DNA from: Bin125 sp026705025
Lineage (GTDB): Bacteria > Chloroflexota > Dehalococcoidia > Bin125
Assembly (NCBI GenBank): GCA_026705025.1
Contig: JAPPBN010000026.1
Location: forward strand, 186,001-250,000
DNA: 64,000 nucleotides
Reading direction: 5' to 3'
Under the pieces are notes generated by a model. It had not been told where the DNA came from, made no database searches, and was given only the letters and a program-made list of their open reading frames with translations. The position numbers were made by a program, and so were the translations under genes. Below, piece by piece: positions 9,067 through 17,360 of this stretch. Positions within the stretch are counted from its first letter, which is position 1. Each line of letters starts with the position of its first letter.

Positions 9067-11697
9067 ATGATCCAAGACGAACACCTCCTCGACGGCGTCC
9101 GCGTGATTGAAATCGGCGACGAAATCTCCGCCTACGCGGGCAAGCTGTTGGCAGGACTCGGCGCCGACGTGATCAAGGTCGAGCCACCCGAGGGCTGCCC
9201 GACCCGCAACATCGGTCCGTTCTATCAGGACGAGCCCGGACCGGAACGGTCGCTGTTCTGGTGGCACTACAGCATCGGCAAACGATCGCTCACGCTCGAC
9301 CTGGAATCCCAAGACGGCCGCGCGACTCTGCTCAGAATCCTCGCAACATCAGACCTGTTCCTTGACGCCCGACCGAAGACAGATGTCGATCGGCACGGTC
9401 CGGATGAGGCGTCGATCCGAGCGGCCAAGCCGGAGCTCGTCATCGCTCGAATGTCGCCGTTCGGCGATTCGGGACCGTGGGCCGACTATCGGGGTTCGGA
9501 TCTGGTCCACCTGGCGCTAGGCGGGCCGATGATGAACTGCGGCTATGACCCGCAGCCCGACGGCACCTACGACACACCGCCGATCGCTCCGCAGATGTGG
9601 CAGGCCTACCACATCGCCGGCGAGCTGACCGTGATGAACGCGATCGGCGCATTGATCGATCGGGGTAGGTCGGGTCGCGCGCAGACGCTGCATACCGCCG
9701 TCCACGACGCGGTTGCCAAGAACACCGAGCTCGACCTGATGAGTTGGGTCTACCGCCGAGCCCGGTTCTATCGCCAGACGTGCCGTCACGCGATGGAAGA
9801 GGTCTCGCCGCTGCCGATGATCGGTCCGACCAAGGACGGCCGTTGGGTGATGGCGCTGCCTCGGGGACGCTCGCAGTCGTTGATCGACTTCCTCGACAGT
9901 TACGGCATGGCCGCCGACCTGAACGACGTGCCAGCCGAGTCCGGCGGAGCGAACACGCGCTCGCGGGGCGAAACCGCCGCCCACTTGCAGGAGGTCTCGC
10001 AGCGGCTGATCCGCAAGTTCCGGTTTGAGGACGTGCCCTGGCGAGACGCGCAGGATCTCGGGCATCTCTGGGCGCCACTGCGCAAGCCGCACGAGAACGC
10101 TCTCGATCCGCATTGGTGGGAGCGCGGGAGCTTCGCCAGAGTTGAACATCCCGAGCACGAGGCGGAGTTCGTCTACACGTCGAGCAAGTGGGTGTCGTCG
10201 GAGACATCGTGGAAGGTGGGACCACGGGCTCCCTTGCTCTGCGAGCACAATGACGAGATCCTGGCCGAAATCAAACCTCCACTGCCTGGGAAGGCGTCAC
10301 GAAGAGCGGGAGGGAGCCCCCTCGGCCGCTCCCCGGCAGCTCCGCCTACGGGGGAGCCCTCGCTGTCGCGCTGGGGCACGCCGTTTCCGCTGGAGGGGGT
10401 TCGAATTCTCGACTTCACCTGGTGGCTCGCCTCTGGCGGCGCGCCTCGATTCCTGTCGGCGCTGGGCGCAGAGGACATCAAGGTTGAGTGGCATCAGAAC
10501 ATGGACCTTCGGGTCGGGATGGCGCAATTCCCGCAAGGCGGCAAGGCGGCTCGGCAGGCGCTCGGCGTCAACGACGGCCCGCTGCCTCCCGACAACTCCA
10601 CAATCAACCGTTCCGGTCAGTTCAACGACTTTCATGCCGGCCACCGCGGGCTCTCACTGAATCTGCGTGATCCGCGCGGGCTGGAGATCGCCAAACAACT
10701 CGTTGCGGTCAGCGACATCGTGGCCGAGGGATTCTCGCCGGGGGTGATGGAGCGTTGGGGCCTCGGCTATGAGGTGATGAAGGAGATCAAGCCCGACATC
10801 ATCTATCTGTCTCAATCGGGAATGGGGCAGGTTGGGGTGTACGGCCGCTACCGGACGGTTGGGCCGATCGCGGCGTCGTTCGGCGCGGTTTCCGAGCTGT
10901 CGGGACTGCCCGAGCCGTATGCACCGGCGGGTTGGGGCTACAGCTACCTGGACTGGTTCGGCGCGTACAACCTGGCCAACGCGATGATGGCGGCGCTCTA
11001 CTACCGCGACCGCACGGGCAAGGGACAGTGGATCGACTCCTCGCAGGTCGACGCGGGCATCTACCTCAATGGCACCTCGGTGCTGGAGTGGTCGGCCAAC
11101 GGCACGATCTGGCAGCGCTACGGCAACCGCTCGCCGTATAAGCCTGCGGCCCCGCACGGCGCATACAAGTGCCGCGACGACGTCGAGTCGAACGACCGCT
11201 GGGTCGCCTTCGCCTGCTTCGACGACTCAGATTGGCAATCGCTCCGCCGCGTGATGGGCGATCCCGAATGGGCGACCTCGGATCGGTTCGCCAGTCTCGC
11301 CGACCGACTCGCCAACCAGGATGAACTGGACGAGCGAATCACCGAGTGGACCCGCCAGCACGACCGCTGGGAACTAATGACCCGGTTGCAAGAGGTTGGC
11401 ATCGCTGCGGGAGTCTGCCAGGACGCCCAGGATCGGCTCGAGGTCGACCCCCAGCTCGCCCACCTCAACTGGCTGACCGAGGTCGAGCACACCGAGATGG
11501 GCCCCTGGCCGACGAAAGAGGTCCCGGTCAAGTGGAGCCACACACCCCCCTTCATGGGCGGGCCGATCGACCGTGGCGCGCCGTGCTACGGCGAAGACAA
11601 TCACTACGTGCTGGGAGAGCTGCTGGGAATGAGCTCGTCGGAGATCTCAAGGCTGGCGGACGACGGCGTGATCGCGCAGGATCTGGCGAGCCTCTAA
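9067..11697 (+). CDS. Fused double CaiB/BaiF (family III) CoA-transferase
   Basis: 876 aa, about twice the family length, with two complete family III domains in tandem (about 1-405 and 440-870). These enzymes move CoA between carboxylates through an aspartyl-CoA intermediate. The second domain has the catalytic Asp in context (SYLDWFG, D629). In the first domain the aligned position is Tyr181 (AYHIAGE), so it is probably non-catalytic. The junction encoded at about 10300-10370 is Pro/Gly/Ser/Arg-rich and resembles a palindromic intergenic repeat. ATG 9067 has AGGAC upstream; an in-frame GTG at 9046 is an alternative. It is probably co-transcribed with the acyl-CoA dehydrogenase. Confidence 0.9.
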   Translation: MIQDEHLLDGVRVIEIGDEISAYAGKLLAGLGADVIKVEPPEGCPTRNIGPFYQDEPGPERSLFWWHYSIGKRSLTLDLESQDGRATLLRILATSDLFLDARPKTDVDRHGPDEASIRAAKPELVIARMSPFGDSGPWADYRGSDLVHLALGGPMMNCGYDPQPDGTYDTPPIAPQMWQAYHIAGELTVMNAIGALIDRGRSGRAQTLHTAVHDAVAKNTELDLMSWVYRRARFYRQTCRHAMEEVSPLPMIGPTKDGRWVMALPRGRSQSLIDFLDSYGMAADLNDVPAESGGANTRSRGETAAHLQEVSQRLIRKFRFEDVPWRDAQDLGHLWAPLRKPHENALDPHWWERGSFARVEHPEHEAEFVYTSSKWVSSETSWKVGPRAPLLCEHNDEILAEIKPPLPGKASRRAGGSPLGRSPAAPPTGEPSLSRWGTPFPLEGVRILDFTWWLASGGAPRFLSALGAEDIKVEWHQNMDLRVGMAQFPQGGKAARQALGVNDGPLPPDNSTINRSGQFNDFHAGHRGLSLNLRDPRGLEIAKQLVAVSDIVAEGFSPGVMERWGLGYEVMKEIKPDIIYLSQSGMGQVGVYGRYRTVGPIAASFGAVSELSGLPEPYAPAGWGYSYLDWFGAYNLANAMMAALYYRDRTGKGQWIDSSQVDAGIYLNGTSVLEWSANGTIWQRYGNRSPYKPAAPHGAYKCRDDVESNDRWVAFACFDDSDWQSLRRVMGDPEWATSDRFASLADRLANQDELDERITEWTRQHDRWELMTRLQEVGIAAGVCQDAQDRLEVDPQLAHLNWLTEVEHTEMGPWPTKEVPVKWSHTPPFMGGPIDRGAPCYGEDNHYVLGELLGMSSSEISRLADDGVIAQDLASL
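10300..10372 (+). repeat. Palindromic repeat-like segment inside the CoA-transferase gene
   Basis: GC-rich sequence with the arms GGGAGCCCCCTCGG and CCTACGGGGGAGCCCTCG, resembling the intergenic palindromes at 36601-36656 and 58085-58145. It encodes the interdomain linker of the double CoA-transferase. Confidence 0.5.
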
Positions 11698-11732
11698 GGC
11701 ATCCGCCAAGGTCGCCCGGTAACTGACGTCGG

Positions 11733-12893
11733 CTACAACGAGTCGTAGAGCGCGTCGATCAGGACGGCGCAGCGGGGGTCGTGGGCGACTTCGGTTCCCA
11801 TTTGATTCATGGTGTAGCCGAAGCCGATGCCGGCGTCGAGGTCGGCGTAGCCGAGCGAGCCTCCGGCTCCTGGGTGGCCGAACGCTGTGGGGTTCGGACC
11901 GTATGGCGTGGACTCTCCGGTCAGGGCCCAGCCGAGACCGAACCTGGTGTTGATCCCGATGCAGGTGTCGGGGCCGTTGGTCTGCTCCTCGATGCCGCGT
12001 TCGATGGTCTCGGGATTGAGGATGTGGACGCCGTCGATTGCTCCGCCGCTGGCTGCGCCTCCATAGATGCGGGCGAGCGCGTGGGCGGTGGCGTGTCCAT
12101 TGGCGGCGGGAATCTCAGCCGCTCGCCAGTCGCGGCGCGAGGCCATCGCGGGACCTCCGGGATTGAAGACCGGTGGATTGATCACGGCGACGATGCCGAC
12201 GCTATCGGGGTCACCGAAGAGGTCGCTGGTCGGCGGGAACTCCGCGGCGATCTGTGGCTCGATCACGGTTGAGATCCGGGCATCGAACTCGGGACCTGTG
12301 CCGATGTGCGCGTCGAGCCCGAGCGGCGCGGCGAACTCTTCGCGGAAGTAGGTTCCGACCGAGCGGCCGTCGATACGCCTGATGACTTCGCCCACCAGCC
12401 AGCCGAAGGTCATGGCGTGGTAGCCGTGCTGCTCTCCGGGCGTCCACCACGGCTCTTGCTCTGCCAGGGCTGAGGTCATGGTCTCCCAGTTGAACATGTC
12501 CTCCGTGACGAGTTCGCGCTTGACCGCCGCCATGCCGGCCTTGTGACAGAGCAGCCAGCGGACAGGCATCGATTCCTTGCCGTTGGCGGCGAACTCCGGC
12601 CAGTACTTGGCGACGGGCGCGTCGATGTCAAGCTTTCCTTCTTCAACCAGTCGGTGGGTGCAGAATGCCACGAGTCCCTTGGTCGAGGAATAGACGTTGA
12701 CCAGTGTGTTGCGGTCCCATTCCCGCTCGCGATCGGGCGCGTACCAGCCACCCCAGAGGTCCACGACCGGTTCTCCATGGAGATAGATGCAGACCGCCGC
12801 GCCGACGTCGCCGCGCTCGGCGAAGTTGCTCTCGAACGCCTGCCGGACGGCATCGAATTGTGGTTCGTTCCAGCCGTGGATCGGAGTGGTCAT
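11733..12893 (-). CDS. Serine hydrolase, beta-lactamase class C / EstB-like
   Basis: 386 aa penicillin-binding-protein-like esterase or peptidase. The nucleophile motif SxxK is SSTK (within VYSSTKGLVAF) and the Tyr motif is in GYHAMTFGWLVG. In place of KTG there is GHPGAGGSLGY, as in esterases of this group. No signal peptide is seen, so it is probably cytoplasmic and acts on an ester or amide rather than on peptidoglycan. GAGGGA precedes the ATG. It lies 25 nt downstream of its close paralogue at 12919-14079. Substrate unknown. Confidence 0.9.
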   Translation of the reverse strand: MTTPIHGWNEPQFDAVRQAFESNFAERGDVGAAVCIYLHGEPVVDLWGGWYAPDREREWDRNTLVNVYSSTKGLVAFCTHRLVEEGKLDIDAPVAKYWPEFAANGKESMPVRWLLCHKAGMAAVKRELVTEDMFNWETMTSALAEQEPWWTPGEQHGYHAMTFGWLVGEVIRRIDGRSVGTYFREEFAAPLGLDAHIGTGPEFDARISTVIEPQIAAEFPPTSDLFGDPDSVGIVAVINPPVFNPGGPAMASRRDWRAAEIPAANGHATAHALARIYGGAASGGAIDGVHILNPETIERGIEEQTNGPDTCIGINTRFGLGWALTGESTPYGPNPTAFGHPGAGGSLGYADLDAGIGFGYTMNQMGTEVAHDPRCAVLIDALYDSL

Positions 12894-12918
12894 CTGAGTT
12901 GTCCCTCGAGGGTGCGAG

Positions 12919-14079
12919 TTAGAGAGAGGCGTACACGGCGTCGATGAGGCCGATGACTCGGGGGTCTCCGCTGAGATTGTTTTGCATCTGGTTCATCGTG
13001 TAGCCGAAGCCGATGTTGGCGTCGATGTCGCCGTAGCCGAGTGAGCCGCCGGCTCCCGGGTGGCCAAAGGCGCGCGGATTGGGGCCGAGTAGCATGAACT
13101 CCCCGGTCAGCATGAAGCCGAGACCGAACCTCGTTGGGATCATGAGGCAGGTGTCGGGTCCGTTCGACTGTTCGACGATGGCGTTCTCCAGCGTTTCGGG
13201 ATCGATCACGTGAATGCCGTCGATTGTGCCGCCGTTGGCGGCTCCGCCGTAGAGTCGCGCCAGCGATCGCGCCGTGGCGTGACCGTTGGCGGCGGGGATC
13301 TCAGCGCCGCGCCAGCCTCGACTCGAGGTAATGTTGTCCTCGTCCGGACCTCCGATCGGCGGATTCGAGAATGCGGCCGCGCCGACGCTGTCCTCGCCCA
13401 GCAACTCGAGCAGGTTGGGCGCGTTGGGATCCGCCGGCGCGTTGATCAGCGTGGATATCCGGCCGTCGAACTCCGGTCCCGTGCCAATATGCGCGTCGAG
13501 GCCGAGCGGCGCCGCGAACTCGTCCCACCAGTACAGACCGATTGAGCGTCCGTCGATCCGGCGCACGACTTCTCCCACGAGCCAGCCGTAGGTCAGCGCG
13601 TGGTAGCCGTGCTGTTCGCCCGGCGTCCACCAGGGCTCCTGCTCGGCCAGGGCTTCGCACATCGTGTCCCAGTTGTAGAGGTCCTCCATGACCAGCGGAC
13701 GACGGACGGCGGCCATGCCAGCCCGGTGCGACAACAGCCAGCGGACCGGCATGTCGCCCTTGCCGGCTTGCGCGAACTCGGGCCAGTACTCCGAGACTGG
13801 GGCATCAATGTCGAGCCGGCCTTCCTCGGCTAACCGGTGGGCGCAGAAGGCGGCCAGGCCTTTGGTCGTCGAAAAGACGTTGACCAGGGTGTTGCGGTCC
13901 CACTCGCGCTCGTGGTCGGGCGTGTACCAGCCGCCCCAGAGGTCGACGACCGGCTCGCCGTTGAGGTAGACGGAGACGGCCCCACCGACCTCGCCGTGCT
14001 CGGCGAAGTTGGCCGCGAACGCCTCCCGGACTGCGTCGAATCGTGGTTCGTTCCATCCGCCGATTGGTGCTTCGGTCAT
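12919..14079 (-). CDS. Serine hydrolase, beta-lactamase class C / EstB-like (paralogue)
   Basis: 386 aa, the same length and layout as the downstream gene: SxxK as STTK (VFSTTKGLAAF), GYHALTYGWLVG and GHPGAGGSLGY. The pair is a recent tandem duplication, probably transcribed together on the minus strand from the 122-nt gap facing the cyclase gene. The strongest differences are in a loop after the middle of the protein (the SVGAAAFSNPPIG region), which could alter substrate choice (inference). Confidence 0.9.
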   Translation of the reverse strand: MTEAPIGGWNEPRFDAVREAFAANFAEHGEVGGAVSVYLNGEPVVDLWGGWYTPDHEREWDRNTLVNVFSTTKGLAAFCAHRLAEEGRLDIDAPVSEYWPEFAQAGKGDMPVRWLLSHRAGMAAVRRPLVMEDLYNWDTMCEALAEQEPWWTPGEQHGYHALTYGWLVGEVVRRIDGRSIGLYWWDEFAAPLGLDAHIGTGPEFDGRISTLINAPADPNAPNLLELLGEDSVGAAAFSNPPIGGPDEDNITSSRGWRGAEIPAANGHATARSLARLYGGAANGGTIDGIHVIDPETLENAIVEQSNGPDTCLMIPTRFGLGFMLTGEFMLLGPNPRAFGHPGAGGSLGYGDIDANIGFGYTMNQMQNNLSGDPRVIGLIDAVYASL

Positions 14080-14201
14080 GGTCGCAGTCCCTGTTCTGAC
14101 TGATTGGTCGCGGTTCCGCAGGCAACGCTAGCACGTCGTCGAGTCGGTAGCCTGTCGGCGTCAATCTGACCCGGCTCGATGACCTAGAGAGGACATTCCC
14201 A

Positions 14202-15152
14202 ATGCCGAACATCCCGACTGAGGCTGAAGTGATCGCGATGATGGACTCACTCTCCAACTGGGGACGCTGGGGCGACGACGACCAGTTGGGCACGCTCAAC
14301 TACGTCACCCCCGAGGTGCGCACGGCTGCCGCCGCCCTGGTGACAGAGGGTGTTTCAGTCTCTTGCGCGTGGGACATCGAGAACACGCATCAGCCCGACC
14401 ACGCGATGGGCACCCCGCAGCGCTTCATGGTCGCTACGGGTGAGTCGGCTGCGGCGGTCGCCGAGTCCGGCGTCTCGCGGATGGGTGGCGCGCTCGAGTT
14501 CTTCGGTCTCGTGTACCACGGGTATTCGATCACGCACCTCGACGGACTGTGCCACATTTTCTGGGACGGCAAGATGTACAACGGCAAACCGGCGCACCTG
14601 GTCAATTCAGGAGGCGGTGCAACCGACTTGCCAATCACCGAGCTGCGTGACGGGATCGTCACCCGCGGCGTGCTGCTCGACATTGCCGCGGCCAGGGGCG
14701 TCGACTGGATGGAGCCGGGCGAAGGCGTGTTCCCGGAGGATCTCGAGGCGGCCGAGGAACGTCAGGGCGTCCGAGTCAAGGAGGGCGACGCGGTGCTGCT
14801 GCGCACGGGGTACGGCAAGCGCAAGCGTGAGGTTGGTCGAGAGCCGTTGCTGGAAACCGGTTTTCCCGGTTGGCACGTCGCCTGTTTGCCCTGGCTGCAC
14901 GAGCGGGGCGCGGCCGTGATCGGCGCCGACACCGCCACCGACGTCAATCCGTCGGGCTACGACACGCTGCGTATCCCCATTCACGCAGTCGGAATCGTGC
15001 ACATGGGTCTCTGGCTGATGGACAACATGCAGCTAGAGGACGTCGCCGAGGCGGCGAATCGCTACGGGCGTCACGAGTTCCAGTTCGTGCTCAGCCCGCT
15101 GCGGATCATCGGGGGCACCGGTAGTCCGGCTAATCCGTTGGCGATCTTCTGA
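14202..15152 (+). CDS. Cyclase family protein (kynurenine formamidase / isatin hydrolase-like)
   Basis: 316 aa metal-dependent amidohydrolase of the cyclase (PF04199) superfamily. The metal-site motif appears as THLDGLCHIFWDGKMYNG, equivalent to HxGTHxDxPxHF, and a later HAVGIVHMGLWL and GADTATD also fit. Members hydrolyse arylformamides, isatin or related cyclic amides. The 316-residue form with an extended N-terminus is typical of the subgroup annotated only as cyclase family. It is transcribed divergently from the serine hydrolases. Exact substrate not deducible. Confidence 0.88.
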   Translation: MPNIPTEAEVIAMMDSLSNWGRWGDDDQLGTLNYVTPEVRTAAAALVTEGVSVSCAWDIENTHQPDHAMGTPQRFMVATGESAAAVAESGVSRMGGALEFFGLVYHGYSITHLDGLCHIFWDGKMYNGKPAHLVNSGGGATDLPITELRDGIVTRGVLLDIAAARGVDWMEPGEGVFPEDLEAAEERQGVRVKEGDAVLLRTGYGKRKREVGREPLLETGFPGWHVACLPWLHERGAAVIGADTATDVNPSGYDTLRIPIHAVGIVHMGLWLMDNMQLEDVAEAANRYGRHEFQFVLSPLRIIGGTGSPANPLAIF

Positions 15153-15158
15153 TCGCGG

Positions 15159-16199
15159 TCACCCATTTGGCGTCAGGTGGACCTTGATCGACTTCGAGCC
15201 TTTGTCTTGCGCCGTCTCGAACGCGGCATTGACGTCATCCAGAGTGAAGCGATGCGTGATCAGCGAGCGCGCTTCTTCCTGATAGCTGGCCACGATGTCC
15301 AGGGCCTGCTGGTAGTCAGCGATTCGGCCGCCAGGCGCTCCATAGGTGACCGATCCGACAACCGTAACCTCGTGCAACATGAGGTTGACCGGATTGATCG
15401 GTACGCTCTCGATGGCGAACAGGCCCAGGACGAGGACTCGACCCAGCCGCCGGACGACGTCGATTGATTGCCGGATCGTATCGGCCTGACCTCCAACGCA
15501 CTCGGCGACCAGGTCGATGGAGTCCTCGGCGGCCAACTCGGCCAACCGTTGCTGGCTGGCGTCGTCCTCACCGAGTACCTCGGTCGCGCCAAGCCGTCGC
15601 GCTGCATCTTGCTGGTGCGGATGGCGGGCAAGCACGATGGTGGCAGCGCCGCCGGCCTGGGCAGCGAGCTGTGCAGTCAGTCCGATTGTGCCCGCGCCGA
15701 TGACCAGGACGGTTTCACCCTGGCTGACCGTGATCTGGTTGAAACCGTGGACGGCGCAGGCCAGCGGTTCGGCGAGGGCGGTGATTTCAGCATCGACACC
15801 TGCCGGTGGCCTGAAGACCGCCGACGCTGGCGCAAGCACTTCCTGCGCCATGCCGCCGTTGACGTGTAGCCCGATCAGACCGCCGGCGACCTGGCACTGG
15901 TTGTAGTGTCCATCTGTGCAGAGTTTGCACTCGCCGCAGCGCAACAGCGGCTCGACGCCAACGGTGTCGCCTTCACGAACGTGGTCAACGCCGGGGCCAA
16001 CGGCGCTGACGATGCCGCCCATCTCGTGTCCAGGAGTTCGGCCGGCTTCCGGGGGCAGGTGACCCCGATAGGAGTGCAAATCGGTACCGCAGATTCCCTC
16101 GCTCAGCACCCGGACGACGACCTGTTGGTCGCCTGGCGCCAGATCCGAATCCTCGATCAGGCTCAGTCTGGCGTCGGCATTCCAGGCTGCGCGACGCAT
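15159..16199 (-). CDS. Zinc-dependent alcohol dehydrogenase (MDR superfamily)
   Basis: 346 aa medium-chain dehydrogenase/reductase. It has the catalytic zinc set (CGTDLHS and GHEMGG), a structural four-cysteine zinc loop (CGECKLCTDGHYNQC) and the Rossmann motif GAGTIGL. NAD(P)-dependent oxidation of a polyol, sorbitol- or threonine-like substrate is likely. It is a tandem paralogue of 16222-17262, 22 nt apart, and convergent with the cyclase gene (6 nt gap). Confidence 0.9.
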   Translation of the reverse strand: MRRAAWNADARLSLIEDSDLAPGDQQVVVRVLSEGICGTDLHSYRGHLPPEAGRTPGHEMGGIVSAVGPGVDHVREGDTVGVEPLLRCGECKLCTDGHYNQCQVAGGLIGLHVNGGMAQEVLAPASAVFRPPAGVDAEITALAEPLACAVHGFNQITVSQGETVLVIGAGTIGLTAQLAAQAGGAATIVLARHPHQQDAARRLGATEVLGEDDASQQRLAELAAEDSIDLVAECVGGQADTIRQSIDVVRRLGRVLVLGLFAIESVPINPVNLMLHEVTVVGSVTYGAPGGRIADYQQALDIVASYQEEARSLITHRFTLDDVNAAFETAQDKGSKSIKVHLTPNG

Positions 16200-16221
16200 G
16201 TTCGGCTCCGAATCCTGCGAG

Positions 16222-17262
16222 TTACGCGTTCGGCGTGATGTGGACCTTGATGGACTTTGAGCTCTTGTCGAGCGCGGTATCGAACGCCTCGTTCACTCCG
16301 TCGAGGCCGTACCGATGCGTGATCAGAGATCGCGCCTCTTCAGCGCAGCCGGAGAGCACTTCGAGCGCTTGTTGATAGTCGGGTGCGCGGCCGCCGATCG
16401 CTCCGTAGGTGACGGCGCCGACCATGGTGATCTCCTTGCCCAGCAAGGTGAGCGGATTGAAGCCGGCGTTGTCAATCGCGAAGACACCCAGGACGATAAC
16501 GCGTCCCAATCGGCGGACGACATCGACGGACTGACGGATGGTGTCCGCGTGCCCGCCCACGCACTCGGCGACGACGTCGATCGCGTCGTCGTCGGTCAGT
16601 TCCTTCAGCCGCTGTTTGCCGACTTCGTCCTCGCCAATGACTTCGGCCGCTCCGAGGTGTCGGGCAGCATCCTGCTGGTGCGGATGGCGGGCGAGGACGA
16701 TCACGTTGGCTCCGGCAGCCTGCGCGGCGAGTTGAGCGGTGAGTCCGATGGTGCCTGCGCCGATGACGAGGACGGTTTCTCCCTGACTGAGGGTCGCCAT
16801 GTTGTAACCGTGGACGCCGCAGGCCAGCGGTTCAGCAATCGCGGCGACCTCACCGTCGACGTTCGGTGGAGCCTTGAACACGGCGGGGGCGGGTGCGAAG
16901 ACGTCCTGGGCCATACCGCCGTCGACGGCGATGCCGATCAGTCCGCCCGCGACCTGGCACTGGTTGTAGTGACCCGAGGCGCAGTATCCGCAGTTGCCGC
17001 AACGCAGGAGTGGTTCGACACCGACGACATCGCCCTCCTGGACATGGTCGACCCCAGGTCCCACAGCGGCGACGATTCCGCCGATTTCGTGCCCTGGCGT
17101 ACGCATGGCAATCGGCTCAAAGTCGCCGCGGTACCAGTGCAGGTCGGAGCCGCAGATGCCCGCGTTCACAACCTGTACGCGCACCTCGCCCTCGCCGGGA
17201 GCGCGTTGCGGATCGTCGTGGACGCTCAGGGTTCGGTCGGCATTCCAGGCGGCGCGTCGCAT
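16222..17262 (-). CDS. Zinc-dependent alcohol dehydrogenase (MDR superfamily, paralogue)
   Basis: 346 aa. ATG 17262 is chosen because it gives the same start MRRAAWNAD as the paralogue; an in-frame ATG at 17286 would add eight residues. It has catalytic zinc residues in CGSDLHWYRG and GHEIGG, a structural loop with cysteines (CGNCGYCASGHYNQC) and GAGTIGL for the cofactor. The two copies keep the same insert pattern, so they share a fold and probably a class of substrates. Likely the first gene of a two-gene operon. Confidence 0.9.
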   Translation of the reverse strand: MRRAAWNADRTLSVHDDPQRAPGEGEVRVQVVNAGICGSDLHWYRGDFEPIAMRTPGHEIGGIVAAVGPGVDHVQEGDVVGVEPLLRCGNCGYCASGHYNQCQVAGGLIGIAVDGGMAQDVFAPAPAVFKAPPNVDGEVAAIAEPLACGVHGYNMATLSQGETVLVIGAGTIGLTAQLAAQAAGANVIVLARHPHQQDAARHLGAAEVIGEDEVGKQRLKELTDDDAIDVVAECVGGHADTIRQSVDVVRRLGRVIVLGVFAIDNAGFNPLTLLGKEITMVGAVTYGAIGGRAPDYQQALEVLSGCAEEARSLITHRYGLDGVNEAFDTALDKSSKSIKVHITPNA

Positions 17263-17347
17263 TGGTCGGCTCCCATCGGTTGGCATCGGCGCAGGGCGCT
17301 GCGCTGGAAGGCTAACAGTCGGAGAGTGCCCCGACGCGGGCTGAGAG

Positions 17348-17353
17348 TACGCT
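17348..17353 (+). promoter_or_regulatory. Putative leaderless -10 box (TACGCT)
   Basis: TANNNT hexamer ending 7 nt before ATG 17361, with no Shine-Dalgarno between. The same arrangement is seen before 22943, 38228, 42979, 48616 and, on the minus strand, 31042 and 54344. Confidence 0.45.
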
Positions 17354-17360
17354 GGCGTCC

